Shown: one piece after another, positions 19,098 to 29,639 of the stretch
How positions within the stretch are numbered: the first letter of the stretch is position 1
How the letters are laid out: each line of letters begins with the position of its first letter
NCBI GenBank assembly: GCA_963752345.1
Contig: CAVVYA010000020.1
Span: 186,001-250,000 of the forward strand
Direction of reading: 5' to 3'
Origin: CAVVYA01 sp963752345
Lineage (GTDB): Bacteria; Pseudomonadota; Alphaproteobacteria; SMXQ01
DNA length: 64,000 nucleotides
Notes under the pieces: model-generated
Told to the model about the DNA's origin: nothing
Seen by the model: the letters and a program-made list of their open reading frames with translations, nothing else
Databases searched by the model: none
Translations under genes and position numbers: made by a program

Positions 19098-19773
19098 ATG
19101 AGCGAGTTTTCCAACGTAATCGTGATCGCCGACGACTTGTCCATGCGCATCTCCTTGGTGGAAATGATGCAGCATGCCGGCTTTCAAACGCGCGCTTATG
19201 GCGCGGCGGAAGCCTTCCTCCTCGGCGGCGGCGCCCGGTCGCCCAGTTGTTTTCTGCTCGATTTGTCGATGCCCGGAATCAACAACGCCGATTTCCAAAG
19301 CCATCTGCGCGCGAACTGGCCGGATGCGCCGGTGATCTTTCTCAGCCAGCAGACCACAGTGGCCATGGTCGTCCAGGCGGTGAAGAACGGTGCCTATGAC
19401 GTCGTCGAATTTCCGTTCAAGCCTGACGAGTTGGTCGGCAAGGTCAAGGCCGCCATGGCGCAGTACTCGAGCCAATCGGCGCGTCGAGTTCGAGCAGCAG
19501 GCCCTGCAGGAACGCATCGGCACGCTGACCGCCCGCGAGCGCGAAATTCTCGATCTTGTGATCGAGGGCATGTCGACCAAGGAAATGGCGCGGCGACTCG
19601 AAATCAGCCCGCGCACCGTCGAGGTGCATCGTTCGCGCATCATGCGAAAGATGGATATGAAGACGCTCCGCGATACATTGCGCATCGTGCTGGTGCTGCG
19701 CAGCGGCAACGGCTCGATACCAACCGCCATAGCGCCGAAAGGCGGCGCCACTCCCATCCTTCAGGCCCGTTGA
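19098..19773 (+). CDS. FixJ-family response regulator (one frame break)
   Basis: About 225 residues after joining frames near 19485. The receiver domain has the acidic pair in VIVIADDLSMRISLVEMMQH, the phospho-acceptor Asp in CFLLDLSMPGINN, a switch-region Ser in VIFLSQQTTVAMVVQAVKNG and the conserved Lys in VEFPFKPDELVGKVKAAMA. The LuxR-type output domain reads LTAREREILDLVIEGMSTKE and ISPRTVEVHRSRIMRKMDMK. This pairing, with the AYDVVEFPFKP text, is typical of FixJ/NodW-type regulators. GGAGG lies upstream of the ATG. No histidine kinase is encoded nearby, so the cognate sensor is unknown. It is convergent with the next LuxR-type gene. Confidence 0.87.
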
Positions 19774-19958
19774 GGGCAGCGCGACACGGCGCAACGACTC
19801 GCCGTCGCTATCCTGCCATGTACCACAGCATTCGACGCTGACGTTTCGCACGACGCATGCCGCGTCGGCGATCGTGCCGGTACTCGCCACGCACCGGATT
19901 AAGAGAATAGCGTTGCCAGATGCTGGCTGAAGGTGCTGGCCCTGCCGGCGCACATCGG

Positions 19959-20590
19959 TCACGCCGAGCGGCTGCGAATCGGCAATGACATCGCGGGCGA
20001 ACACCGCGGCCTGGGTGCGGTTCTGCAAATGCAGCTTCTTGAAAACCGAGCGGATGAGGTATTTGGTCCGGCCTTCATCGAGACGGAGAGCTTCGCTGAT
20101 CGCGCGATTGGGTGAGCCGCGGCCGAGCATGGTCAACACGCGATGCTCGAGGGGATTGAGCGATAGCACCAACTCGCGACGCAAGCCCCGGTTCATCAAT
20201 TGTCCAGCCAACGCCGATGGAAAGGCGAGGTAGCCGGATTCGGCGAGCTCCGCGATCATTGCCAGGCGGTCGAAGTTGATGTCGCGGAACACCAGCCCAT
20301 CGGCCAACCGGATCGCTTCGAGGATCTTGCCGGCTTCTTGCTGCTGCACGACGACGACCAGGCAAGCGCGCTTTTTGAGGAAGATCAGGCGTGCCGGGCT
20401 GCGCGCCTTGTAGCGCGACAATTCTTGCGAGCTGAGGATGACCAGGCGTCGGCGCGACTTGGGCGCGGCCGGCCCCCCGGCCTGGCGCGCGGTGGTCGAA
20501 ACCGCGGCTGGGCGCGGCGTCCATCGCAAGCGCGATCTGTCGCTTCAGCTGGCGATCTCCAACGGCGACCAGCGCTCTCGTTCCATACAT
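19959..20590 (-). CDS. LuxR-type regulator with degenerate receiver (frame break)
   Basis: The product begins MYGTRALVAVGDRQLKRQIA in one frame and continues in another from about 20500. The region corresponding to a receiver domain lacks the acidic pair and the phospho-Asp (ACLVVVVQQQEAGKILEAIR, LADGLVFRDINFDRLAMIAE). The HTH is clear (LNPLEHRVLTMLGRGSPNRA, LDEGRTKYLIRSVFKKLHLQ, then NRTQAAVFARD). By analogy with the neighbouring regulator the protein should end soon after this, and a stop in the alternative frame exists at 19959; the frame as written runs on antisense to the FixJ-type gene, which is unlikely. The true 3' end is therefore uncertain. Likely a phosphorylation-independent regulator. 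Confidence 0.65.
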
Positions 20591-21245
20591 CGACTGTGCG
20601 CCTGCGCGCTTGGTTATTGATCGGGCAGTGCCTGACGGCCAAAGCAAAACGGTTCTTTGCGGTTGCCGGCATAGCAACACGACTGACCCTATCCGCAGGC
20701 ATGTCGCCCGAGGTACTGCGCAGATGGAACGGCGCGGGGCTCAGATGGTTACCTCGAAAGTGCAAGGCTAGGCTCCAATTTGGAACCTTTTTGCCCAAGC
20801 TGCCCAAATTTCCAACGTGAAGACTGGGTCTGAAGGCGATGATTGAAATGGGTAAAAATAATTGCGGCGACGCCTGCACGGGAGCCGTGATAATCTTCGC
20901 GTGTTCGGTATCTCAACGGCCATTCCATTAACCGGCATTAAAGTTTCTGGCTGCAAAATCCGTGTGCGCCTCACGCGGACGTGCATACGTGGCATCACGT
21001 AAGCAGCCGAACACAGTTGCGTATCGCTGCAATTTTCTTAAAATTCTATGTATTGAAGTTTCACCGTCGCTACCGGAACTTCACGAGACAGACATACGAT
21101 TCATACCGGGGGGAAACGATGATCTGCGTCAAGGCTGCGGCCTGCTCATCTCACCCTTTCGGAATCGACAGCACGCGGGGATCGTGCCGTTGAGTTTGGT
21201 GTCGGCATTCTGTCATCGAACGGCGTTAGTGTAAGGGTGGGGAAG
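20591..21245. other. 655-base divergent intergenic region between two LuxR-type regulators
   Basis: Long non-coding stretch with lower GC than its surroundings, particularly 21000-21110. A near match to the EcfG promoter (GGAAC, 17 bases, CGAT) lies at about 21078-21103 in the direction of the plus-strand regulator, but with one mismatch and 140 bases from the start it is weak. No tRNA, small RNA or convincing open frame seen. Confidence 0.4.
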
Positions 21246-21968
21246 ATGGATAAGAGCACTTTGTCAGGTCGTGTCCTGGCGTTGATCGTCGAGGACAGCC
21301 GGCTGTTTCGCGAGGGGATGAAACGGATCCTTGCGGATTCGCCCTACGACATCCAGGGCGAAGCCGACTGCCTGGAGGACGCCGTCGCGATCGTCAACGA
21401 AGGCTTCACCCCATCCCTGCTGCTGCTTGATTTCCGCGAGAACGACGTCGAGGACTTCGATTATATCCGCCGGCTGCGCGCTCACTCGCAGGCCGCGCGC
21501 ATCGTGGTCCTGACCAACGACGTCTCCACCAGCAAGCTGACCAAGGCTCTCGAACTCGGCTGCGACGCCTATCTGCTCAAGGACATGTCGCCCGAAGCCC
21601 TGATCCAATCGCTGACACTGACGATGCTCGGAGAGAAAGTATTTCCGACCAACCTCGCGCAGCTTCTCATCGAGGGCCGGCTTGGCGCGACGGCAGCGCC
21701 CAGCGTCCGCCCATTCTCCGCCAGCGGGTTGTCGGAGCGTGAGATGCAGATCCTGCGCTGCCTGGTGAACGGCGATCCGAACAAGGTGATCGCCAACCGC
21801 CTGAAGATCACCGAGGCGACGGTGAAGGTCCACCTCAAGGGCCTGCTGCGCAAGATCAGCGTGTCCAACCGCACGCAGGCCGCGATCTGGGCGGTTGAAC
21901 GTGGCATCGACAAATATCCGCTGTCGGCGTCGATCCCATCTCCCGCATTCCTGCCGCGCAGCGCCTGA
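21246..21968 (+). CDS. NarL/LuxR-family response regulator
   Basis: 240 residues, intact. The receiver has ALIVEDSRLFREGMKRILAD with the acidic Glu-Asp pair, phospho-acceptor Asp in LLLLDFREND, Thr in IVVLTNDVSTSKLTKALELG and the conserved Lys in DAYLLKDMSPEALIQSL. The output HTH is LSEREMQILRCLVNGDPNKV with ITEATVKVHLKGLLRKISVS. The pattern GCDAYLLKDMSPEAL is characteristic of the NarL subgroup. The ATG at 21246 sits right after a purine stretch (ggtggggaag); an in-frame GTG at 21237 is possible. The third regulator in a 3 kb cluster that contains no sensor kinase. A strong stem-loop follows the stop. Confidence 0.9.
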   Translation: MDKSTLSGRVLALIVEDSRLFREGMKRILADSPYDIQGEADCLEDAVAIVNEGFTPSLLLLDFRENDVEDFDYIRRLRAHSQAARIVVLTNDVSTSKLTKALELGCDAYLLKDMSPEALIQSLTLTMLGEKVFPTNLAQLLIEGRLGATAAPSVRPFSASGLSEREMQILRCLVNGDPNKVIANRLKITEATVKVHLKGLLRKISVSNRTQAAIWAVERGIDKYPLSASIPSPAFLPRSA

Positions 21969-21990
21969 TCGCGCCGCTGCAAGCGCTGAA

Positions 21991-22016
21991 ATCGCCCGCC
22001 GGGATTGGCGGGCGAT
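21991..22016 (+). terminator. Stem-loop after the NarL-type regulator
   Basis: A perfect 10-base stem (ATCGCCCGCC / GGCGGGCGAT) with a six-base loop, 22 bases after the stop codon. There is no T-run, so it may be a weak terminator or an mRNA-stabilising hairpin. Confidence 0.5.
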
Positions 22017-22134
22017 CTGCGTTGCGGACCTGGCCGCGTCGTTTCGGTCTTGGAAATCTCCCGCCGGAACCGAGCACGCATCCTGCTAGGATGGTTGCTG
22101 TCATGCTCCGCGCTACAGTCTTGCCGAGTTTCCC

Positions 22135-23748
22135 GTGCGCCGCCGCTCACGCCGCCGGCTAGGCGGCCGCCTCGCCGCTGCGTTGCCGGCCTGGCGCTGA
22201 CGGCCGTGCTCGTCGCCGTCGTCGCGCGCGTCACAATTCTGACCGCCGTGATCGATGGCGCGCTCGCGGCCAGCGGCTTTGTCGATGCGCGCTACCGCAT
22301 CGCCTCTGTCGGGATCACGGCGACGCGCATCGTCGATATTCAATTGGGCGCGGAACTCACCGCCAGGGAACTGACGCTGCGCTATCGTCCGCTGCAGTTG
22401 CTGGGTCTCGACTTAGACGAGATCGCCGTCGCGGGGCTGCATGTGGACGTGACCGGCGACGAGCCCGGGCCGCTCGCCCGGCTTTTGGCGGGTGATGATG
22501 CGGCGAAGGATGAAGCGCAGCCGCCACTGCTTACCGCGCTTGCGGATTGCCGATGGTAGCGCGCGTCTGCCGGGCGGCGTCGGCGTGGCGATTGACGGGG
22601 TGACAATCGACGCGGCGGCGGACGGAACGGGCTATTCGCTCGCGGCGGCGAAGCTGGCGGTGACGCGCGGCAGCGTCCGGGTCGCCATGAGCGAGACTGA
22701 CCACGACCGTCGATATGACCGGCGGTTTCACCAAACCCGGGGTTCGTTTTGCGCTGGCATCGCTCGCCCACGACGTCGACGAGCCGCTCGTCGCGCCCGT
22801 GGCACTGGCCGGCAGCGTGGAACGGCAGGGCGGGGCTTGGGTGCTGGCGGCGACGGCGACCGCGGCGCTCGCGACGAAGATCGACCTGCAGGGGTCTTAT
22901 GTAATCGGCGACGGAACGATCCGCGGCCGTCTCACCTTGCCATCGATCCGCTTTCACGCCGGAGGGGCTCCAGCCTGGCGACGTGTTGCCGCCGCTTGGC
23001 GCGATGCAGTCTGTCGCCGGAACGGTTGCCGGACATCTGGCCGCGCGTTGGCAAACCGGCCATCCGATCGTGACCGAGGGGGCATTGCGGATCGACGATC
23101 TGAGCTTCGAGGCCGGCGGGCTGCCCGTCGAATCGCTGACGGCAAGGATCGCGCTGGTGGGCGACGGCGCGTCGGCCGAGCCGGTTCTCCGCATCGACGA
23201 GGCGCATCTGGCTCTGGCCGGCGGCCGCATCGCCGCGCGCGGAACGATCTTCAAACCGCTCGCCGAGCGCAACCGTCTCACGCTGCAAATACGTGATCTG
23301 GACCTCTCCGTCCTGCTCGCCGCCCTCGACGTGGAAGGCGTCAGCGGCGAGGGTCAGTTCGCCGGCGCGCTGCCGTTGCTGGTGGCGGGCGACGATGTGG
23401 CGATCGAAGGCGGGCAAGCTCGAAGCGCAGGGCCCGGGCATATTGCGCATGGCATCGCCGGAAACGGCGGCGGCGCTTGCCCAGGGCGGTCAGGACACAA
23501 ATTTGCTGCTCCAGGCCCTGGCCGACTTTCACTACGAGCGATTGGCCTTGAGCCTGGACAAGCCGCTGAGCGGCGAATCCCGCCTCACGCTCAACATGCT
23601 CGGCCATAATCCTGCCGTTCTTGACGGGCATCCTTTCCAGATCAACGTGACCGTGACGACGAACTTGGACAAGATCCTCGGCATCGTCGCGCAGGGTGGC
23701 CGGTTGTCGCAGGACTTGATCCGTGCCATGGTCGGCGCCCGTCACTAA
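22135..23748 (+). CDS. ydbH: YdbH-family intermembrane transport protein (several frame breaks)
   Basis: AsmA-like/YdbH (dicarboxylate-transport DUF) protein, anchored in the inner membrane and thought to form a hydrophobic bridge carrying phospholipid across the periplasm. Joined frames give an N-terminal anchor (GLALTAVLVAVVARVTILTA), long amphipathic beta regions (DEIAVAGLHVDVTGDEPGPL, GDVLPPLGAMQSVAGTVAGH, LRIDEAHLALAGGRIAARG) and a typical ending (SRLTLNMLGHNPAVLDGHPF, then GGRLSQDLIRAMVGAR). Frame junctions lie near 22175, 22540, 22705, 22970 and 23410. Joined length is about 535 residues, shorter than the enterobacterial protein. The identity rests strongly on its neighbours: the YnbE-like lipoprotein and the YdbL-like protein follow directly in the same order as in other proteobacteria. 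The start is uncertain (GTG at 22135 or ATG at 22103). Confidence 0.78.
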
Positions 23749-23771
23749 CAGATGACGTGAGACAAGGAAGC

Positions 23772-24005
23772 ATGACGACGATGACGCGATCTCAAACCCG
23801 CCGCCGAGGCACGAGCTTCGGGCACCTGGCGGGAATTCTTCTGACCGCTGGAACGTTGATCGCATGCCAGCCCAGGGTCGCGCTCGAAGCTCCGAAGGAG
23901 CCGATCACGATCAACCTCAACATCAAGCTGGATGCGGATGTCCGCGTCAAACTCGAAGAGCGGGCCAAGGAAGACATTCAACACAACCCGGATATTTTCC
24001 GATGA
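23772..24005 (+). CDS. ynbE: YnbE-family lipoprotein
   Basis: 77 residues. A signal peptide (FGHLAGILLTAGTLIAC) ends in a lipobox cysteine, followed by the family signature CQPRVALEAPKEPITINLNI and KLDADVRVKLEERAKEDIQ. YnbE is an outer-membrane lipoprotein that oligomerises and connects to YdbH to complete the bridge between the membranes. AAGGA precedes the ATG; a GTG five codons upstream is in frame. The stop overlaps the ydbL start (ATGA). Intact frame and the clearest member of this operon. Confidence 0.92.
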   Translation: MTTMTRSQTRRRGTSFGHLAGILLTAGTLIACQPRVALEAPKEPITINLNIKLDADVRVKLEERAKEDIQHNPDIFR

Positions 24006-24360
24006 CTCGCACGTCACGCCGCCAAATATTCAAGACCTCTCGCCGCCGTTGCGCTGACCGGTGCTTTTTTCCTCGCGGCCGTGGCCCATCCGGTGTGGGC
24101 GCAATCGCTCGAAGCCCTGCGCCTGTCGGGTGCTTTGGGCGAGCGCTACGACGGCCTGGCGGTGGTCCGCCAACCCAGCCCCGAAGCGAATCGAGTGGCG
24201 GCCGAAATCAATGCTCAGCGCCAGGGCATCTACCAGAAGCGGGCAGCCGAGCAGGGCGTTCCCGTGGATCAGGTCGGGCGCGTCTATGCCCGCCAGATCT
24301 TCGACCAGGCGCCCAAAGGGCACCTGGTTCCTGACCGAACGGGGCTGGGTCCAGAAATAA
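24002..24360 (+). CDS. ydbL: YdbL-family periplasmic protein (two frame breaks)
   Basis: About 118 residues after joining frames near 24035 and 24320. Signal peptide RQIFKTLAAVALTGAFFLAA ends at HPVWA, then the DUF1318 pattern LRLSGALGERYDGLAVVRQP, VAAEINAQRQGIYQKRAAEQ and VDQVGRVYARQIFDQAPKGT, ending with WFLTERGWVQK. YdbL is the periplasmic accessory protein of the YdbH-YnbE pathway and is proposed to prevent unproductive YdbH-YnbE association. The start overlaps the ynbE stop by four bases, consistent with coupled translation. Confidence 0.82.
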
Positions 24361-24375
24361 AACCCGGAACATAAG

Positions 24376-24412
24376 GCCCGGCTTGCCTTTACAGACCGCA
24401 CGCCGGGCTTTA
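24376..24412 (+). terminator. Probable terminator of the ydbH-ynbE-ydbL operon
   Basis: Inverted repeat GCCCGGC (24376-24382) and GCCGGGC (24402-24408) with a 19-base loop, followed by TTTAT, starting 16 bases after the ydbL stop. Confidence 0.5.
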
Positions 24413-24455
24413 TCAATCGATCAGCATCTCGATTATCCACTCCCTGGCCTCATTC

Positions 24456-26645
24456 ATGGATCGCCTGCTGTCGCCCATTTCGCCAATGTCATTCGCCGCG
24501 CCCGCCTCTGATCGGCCGGCGGGATTTTCTGAAACGTTGCGGGGTCGCGGGCGCGGCCATGCTCGGCGCCGGCGTTGTCGCGGGCTGCGAGAGCCGGCAG
24601 CATACCGAGCAGATCGAGCCGGTGCCGGGCGGTTTCTTCGCCGACGGCACAGACTTCGCCGACTGAGTCCTTCATGACCAACATGTTTTCGCTTTTTCCC
24701 CAGGACGCGCCTGTCAGCAAGGACCTGCTGCGCAAGCATCTGGTCGGCCCGGTTGCCAATGTGCAGGGCTTCGGCGCGCGCGGCGACGGTCTCGTCGACG
24801 ACACCGCCAGCATCCAGGCCGCCATCGATTTCGTCTCGAGCAGCGGCGGCGGCACCGTCTACCTGCCGGCCGGCACCTACAAGATCAAGCCGCAAACCAG
24901 CATCGCAGTCGACCGCGTCCGCGCCAATGCGCTGACCATCGCCGCCGACAATATCGTGTTGACCGGCGACGGTCCTGCCTTGAGCAAGCTCACGTTCCGC
25001 GTGTTCGGCGACCGTGATCCGACCAACAGCTTCGAGTTGTTTCCCTGGTATTCCAGCGACGGCACGGCCAATGTGTGGCGCGGCAGCGCCATCTTCATCG
25101 CCGGCGGCGTCGATCCGTCGCAGCCGCGCCGCAATATCGTGATTGAAAACATCGAGATCGACGGCGGCGCGCGGCCGGGCAACACCCTGGATCGCAGCCC
25201 GCCTGGTACCCAGGCGCGCGAGGGCTGGGACATCAGCCATAAGGGCATCAATCTGCAGGAAGACCGGCACCACCGGCGCATCGTCATCCGCAATGTCGAT
25301 GCCCATGATTTCCGCGGCGAGATCGTGTTCGGCGGCGGCGCCTTCATCGATGACGTGCTGATCGAGGATTGCGAGCTGCATGGCACCAGCGCCGATTGCC
25401 TGTCGCTTGGCGGCGCCCATGTGGTGCGTGGCTGCCGGTTCTACGATGCGGCGCACGCCTGCGTCGAAAGCGCCTCTTTCGCCAAGCCGGCGCGCTATAT
25501 CGACAACCAGTTCTCCGCGGCGCGCATGGGCCTCAGCATCCAGAGCGCGTGGGACAGCCCGCACCCGGCCGAAATCCTGGGCAATAGCTTCACCGAATGC
25601 GCCGATTACGGCATCCTTCTCAATATGGAGAGCGGCGCCACCCTCATCTCCAACAACACCTTCGTCGATTGCGGCCATAGCCAGGCGCAGCACGCGGCAC
25701 TGGCGCTCGAGCCGGGGCGCGGTCAGACCGTGCCCGCGGTCGGCAGCGTCATCGTCAGGGACAATCATTTCCTGCGCCACAATCGCGATGGCGGCATCGG
25801 CATCTCGCTGACCTGTCGCGCGGGGCGCAAACTGAAGTCGGTGGTGATCTCGGGCAACTTCATCGGCTCGAGCGGCGCTGGCGCGGAGCGCAACAAGCGC
25901 TTCGTGACGCCAGTCGCCTATGGCTTGGCGGCGGGCGCCGACGTCGACGCAATCCATATCACCAAGAACATTTACTACCGCACCCAACGCCTTGCGGAGA
26001 ATCTGCTCGCCAGGCAGGGCGACAGTGCCCCGATGCCCGCCATGCGGGACAATCAGGCGCTCGGCTTCGAAGAGGCCGCGAACAACGTCATGCCGGTCGA
26101 CGGGCGCGCGCCCGTGCGGCTGCACAACGAAGGGCCGGTGAGCCCTGCTGCCGGCCGGCGAGGGCGACCCGGTCATACCGCGCCTCAACCCGGCGGACTA
26201 CGCTCAAGGCCAGCGGCTGGTGCTGACCAACGGCAGCGCCACGCGCAAAATCTATCTGCCGCAGACCTCCGATATTTTCGAATGCCGCGAGGGCCGTCAT
26301 CTCAGCCCCGGCGTCTTCATCACCTTGATCCGCGACGGCGACAGGCTGCGCGAGGTGAACTTCGACGACCGCCGCTCGCGCCACTATGCCGAGGTGGTGG
26401 AGGGCACTGACATCGCCGCCGACGGCTTCGCGGATATCTATATCTCAGTGCCGACCGAGCGCCGCTTCGTAAGCTTCTCGGGCATCGGCCACGGCGCGCG
26501 CATCCGGGTGATCGCCACCAACCGCAACGTGACGATCGCCAACAACGAGAATATTCAGCTTCACTCCAACGCCGATTACGAGATGGTCGAGAACGAAGTG
26601 AAGAACTTCATGCGAACGCGGGACGGCATGCTGCGCGAGATATGA
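24456..26645 (+). CDS. Parallel beta-helix protein with twin-arginine lipoprotein signal (frame breaks)
   Basis: About 729 residues after joining frames near 24519, 24665 and 26145. The N-terminus, MDRLLSPISPMSFAAPASD then RRDFLKRCGVAGAAMLGAG and VVAGC, looks like a Tat signal with a lipobox. The body starts with the pectate-lyase-superfamily pattern VANVQGFGARGDGLVDDTAS followed by IQAAIDF and GGTVYLPAGTYKI. Many beta-helix rungs follow (NIVIENIEIDGGARPG, RRIVIRNVDAHDFRGE, NNTFVDCGHSQAQ), and a separate C-terminal beta domain (RLVLTNGSATRKIYLPQTSD). Such proteins bind or cleave polysaccharide; the exact activity is not clear. If the frame break near 24665 is real, the signal region would be a separate 60-residue lipoprotein and the helix protein would start at ATG 24674. 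Confidence 0.72.
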
Positions 26646-26758
26646 CCGGTGTCGGCGCGCCGATTCCGCTCGCGCTCGTTGCGCACGATACTGACGCTTC
26701 AATGAAGCGCCGATTTGCATAACGGCGCCAGCAACAGGGAGGAGTTGGTCTCGGTCCG

Positions 26759-28257
<1,499 letters not shown>

Positions 28258-28290
28258 CCGGGCCGCGAGAGCCCGGCGTAAGGAGGAACC

Positions 28291-29484
28291 ATGAGCCAAC
28301 ATCCGCTGACCGCCGCCGAGATCCTGGCGTCGAAGACCGCGACCGCCATGCCGTCAGCCGCGCCGCTGCCGCCCACCGAGCTGCGCCACTATTTCCAGGC
28401 GGTCGACAATATGATCAAGGTCTTCGCCATCCGGCCCGATGACGAGGTGCTGTTCCTGACCGATCCCTTGCTCGACCGCCGGGTGGTCGACGCGATCACC
28501 GGCATCGCGCGCTCGCGCGGCGCGCGGGTCCGCGAATTCATGGGCGAATCGAGCCAGCTCACCGCGATCCCCGACGAGGTCAAGCCGATCCTGGAAAAGG
28601 CCACCTTCGTCGTCTCCACCTGGTTCTGCTCGACCTCCAGCCCGTTCGCCAACAAGCTGCGCCAGGAAACCGGCCAGCGCTGGATCAAGATCACCTATTT
28701 CCGCAACCTCGACCTGCTGAATTCGCCGCAGGCGCGCTTTCCGGTCGACCTGGTCGGCGAGATCGTGCGCGCCACGGCGCGCATGTTCCCGCGCGACAAC
28801 GACTTCGACATGACCTTCGCCGATGCGCGCGGCACCGATCTCACCATCCATTTCACGCCCGAGATGGTGAGCAACCTGCTCGACCACAACCGCTGGCGCG
28901 GCGAGAACACCGGCGACGTGCCGGGCTGCTACGTGCATTATCTGCCGACCCACGGGCCGAACATCTATGCTCATACCTGCTTCAAGCGCGATCCCAATGC
29001 CAAGCCGCGCATGCAGGGCGTGATCTTTCCGCAATGGGCGATCGGCTTCGCCAAGCCGTTCGAGGAGAAGATCGGCATCGAATACAAGGACGGCTATGTG
29101 CACAAGGTGCACGGCCGCTCGCTCGACGCCGAGATCCTGCGCGACATGCTGGTCGGCGTCGACGCCTTCCTGCACGAGCTCGGCTGCGGCCACAATCCCA
29201 AGGCGCCGCGCTACGCGGTCTATCCGGCGGGGTCGAATTCGCCGGGCGCCCTGCACTTCGGCACCGACAGCAATCGGCCGAGCGAATATCTGCGGCGCGT
29301 CGTGCCCCATTGGGAGGAGCCCCATGTGCACCAGGATTGCGTGATCTTCGACGCCACCGTGAAGGCTGGCAACACCACGCTGATCGACAACGGCTTCCTC
29401 ATGTCGCTGCGCGATCCCCAAGTGGTGGCGGCCGCCAGCCGCTACGGCGATCCCGTGGAACTGCTCGAAACGTTCGTGGAGTGA
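28291..29484 (+). CDS. M29 aminopeptidase/NicX-like metalloprotein
   Basis: 397 residues, intact, with a near-perfect Shine-Dalgarno AAGGAGG seven bases before the ATG. The protein resembles the M29-fold group that includes leucyl aminopeptidases (AmpS/T) and the ring-cleaving 2,5-dihydroxypyridine 5,6-dioxygenase NicX. It has the early domain DNMIKVFAIRPDDEVLFLTD and the metal-site region HELGCGHNPKAPR, GALHFGTDSN and EPHVHQDCVIF, with several His and Asp residues. The usual aminopeptidase motif is not fully preserved, so an oxygenase or hydrolase of a small catabolic substrate is more likely than a peptidase. Directly downstream of the mmsA-like gene, implying a common degradation pathway. 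Confidence 0.65.
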   Translation: MSQHPLTAAEILASKTATAMPSAAPLPPTELRHYFQAVDNMIKVFAIRPDDEVLFLTDPLLDRRVVDAITGIARSRGARVREFMGESSQLTAIPDEVKPILEKATFVVSTWFCSTSSPFANKLRQETGQRWIKITYFRNLDLLNSPQARFPVDLVGEIVRATARMFPRDNDFDMTFADARGTDLTIHFTPEMVSNLLDHNRWRGENTGDVPGCYVHYLPTHGPNIYAHTCFKRDPNAKPRMQGVIFPQWAIGFAKPFEEKIGIEYKDGYVHKVHGRSLDAEILRDMLVGVDAFLHELGCGHNPKAPRYAVYPAGSNSPGALHFGTDSNRPSEYLRRVVPHWEEPHVHQDCVIFDATVKAGNTTLIDNGFLMSLRDPQVVAAASRYGDPVELLETFVE

Positions 29485-29639
29485 GCGGCGCGCGCCCAAC
29501 GCGATTTCTCGCAAGGAGCGGTCACGCCCCAGCCTGACCGACGTGTTCGGGGCATCATGATCGGCGCCCGCCGACGGTCTCCGCCTTGACCGGTCAAGCC
29601 GGGCCCTGACGGTCAGTTGGCCGCAGGCCGGTCTGCCGT

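Noticed and set aside
18879..19757. A 292-codon open frame on the minus strand
   Set aside because: Antisense to the FixJ-type regulator, whose receiver and HTH motifs are unmistakable.
21078..21103. Third EcfG-type promoter in front of the NarL-type regulator
   Set aside because: The -10 element has a mismatch (CGAT) and the site lies about 140 bases from the start, so it is not counted with the two perfect matches.
24413..26188. A 591-codon open frame on the minus strand
   Set aside because: Antisense to the beta-helix gene, which has clear fold patterns. The antisense translation is Ala/Arg/Gly-rich without motifs.
29034..29537. Plus-strand open frame overlapping the M29/NicX-like gene
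   Set aside because: Out-of-frame Arg/Ala-rich shadow of an intact gene with a strong ribosome-binding site.
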